Shown in pieces: positions 14,556 to 14,591 of a stretch of 14,591 nt of DNA. Below the pieces are notes generated by a model that saw nothing but the letters and a program-made list of their open reading frames with translations, did not search any database and was not told the DNA's origin. A program made the translations under genes and the position numbers. Numbering within the stretch: position 1 is the first letter of the stretch; the number at the start of each line of letters is the position of its first letter. Origin of the DNA: an uncultured Bacilli bacterium. GTDB taxonomy: Bacteria; Bacillota_I; Bacilli_A; RF39; UBA660. The stretch is taken from positions 1 to 14,591 of the forward strand of contig CANQFI010000034.1 in NCBI GenBank assembly GCA_947598455.1. The letters run 5' to 3'.

Positions 14556-14591
14556 TAAATGATTTTAAATAACACGAATATTTGTATGATT

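Noticed and set aside
1..14591. UGA read as tryptophan (Mycoplasma-type code)
   Set aside because: All long genes are uninterrupted with UGA as stop, conserved Trp positions such as in MutM RRGKW use TGG, and the gene stops seen are TAA or TAG.
1..14591. CRISPR arrays, tRNA or rRNA genes, insertion sequences, riboswitches
   Set aside because: No repeat-spacer pattern, cloverleaf, transposase motif or long structured leader found; leaders before the promoters' genes are very short.

Overview
The window is AT-rich DNA from a low-GC Gram-positive bacterium (Bacillota/Mycoplasmatota side). The best lineage evidence is a PolC-type replicase beside a Gram-positive DnaE, strong GGAGG/GGTGAT-type ribosome binding sites, and extended -10 promoters. 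All long genes are open with UGA as a stop and Trp encoded by UGG, so the Mycoplasma/Spiroplasma code is not in use. An uncultured gut Bacilli or Mollicutes-like lineage (for example an RF39-type genome) would fit, but that is inference.

Layout, read along the minus strand from right to left. (1) dnaE (14523-11623) has its own promoter and is followed after 9 nt by polC (11613-5833). The polC ribosome site overlaps the dnaE stop, so the two replicative polymerases look co-transcribed and translationally coupled. The polC terminator hairpin is built into its last codons. (2) A short gap (5602-5820) holds a start-less zinc-ribbon-like fragment with a run of eight C/G. (3) A plus-strand gene (4807-5601) encodes a membrane-anchored protein of unknown function with a clear terminator, divergent from (4) a class I glutamine amidotransferase-like peptidase C26 gene (4706-4032). 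(5) polA (3924-1360), a cation diffusion facilitator-like membrane protein (1350-445) and mutM (524 to beyond the left edge) form a second compact unit. mutM begins inside the transporter gene in another frame.

Functionally this is a DNA replication and repair neighbourhood: two family C polymerases (PolC for bulk synthesis, DnaE for primer extension or lagging-strand work), Pol I for Okazaki fragment maturation and repair synthesis, and the MutM 8-oxoguanine glycosylase that feeds base-excision repair.

The most unusual observations are: the 80-nt out-of-frame overlap in which the start of mutM (including its catalytic Pro/Glu) is overprinted on the Lys-rich tail of the transporter, with an exact 15-bp tandem repeat that both frames read; a PolC of about 1,926 residues, roughly 490 longer than the usual ~1,440, carrying several insertions including one between exonuclease motifs II and III and one resembling a winged helix; and a polC terminator whose stem encodes the C-terminal clamp-binding motif. 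No tRNA, rRNA, CRISPR array or mobile element was recognised.
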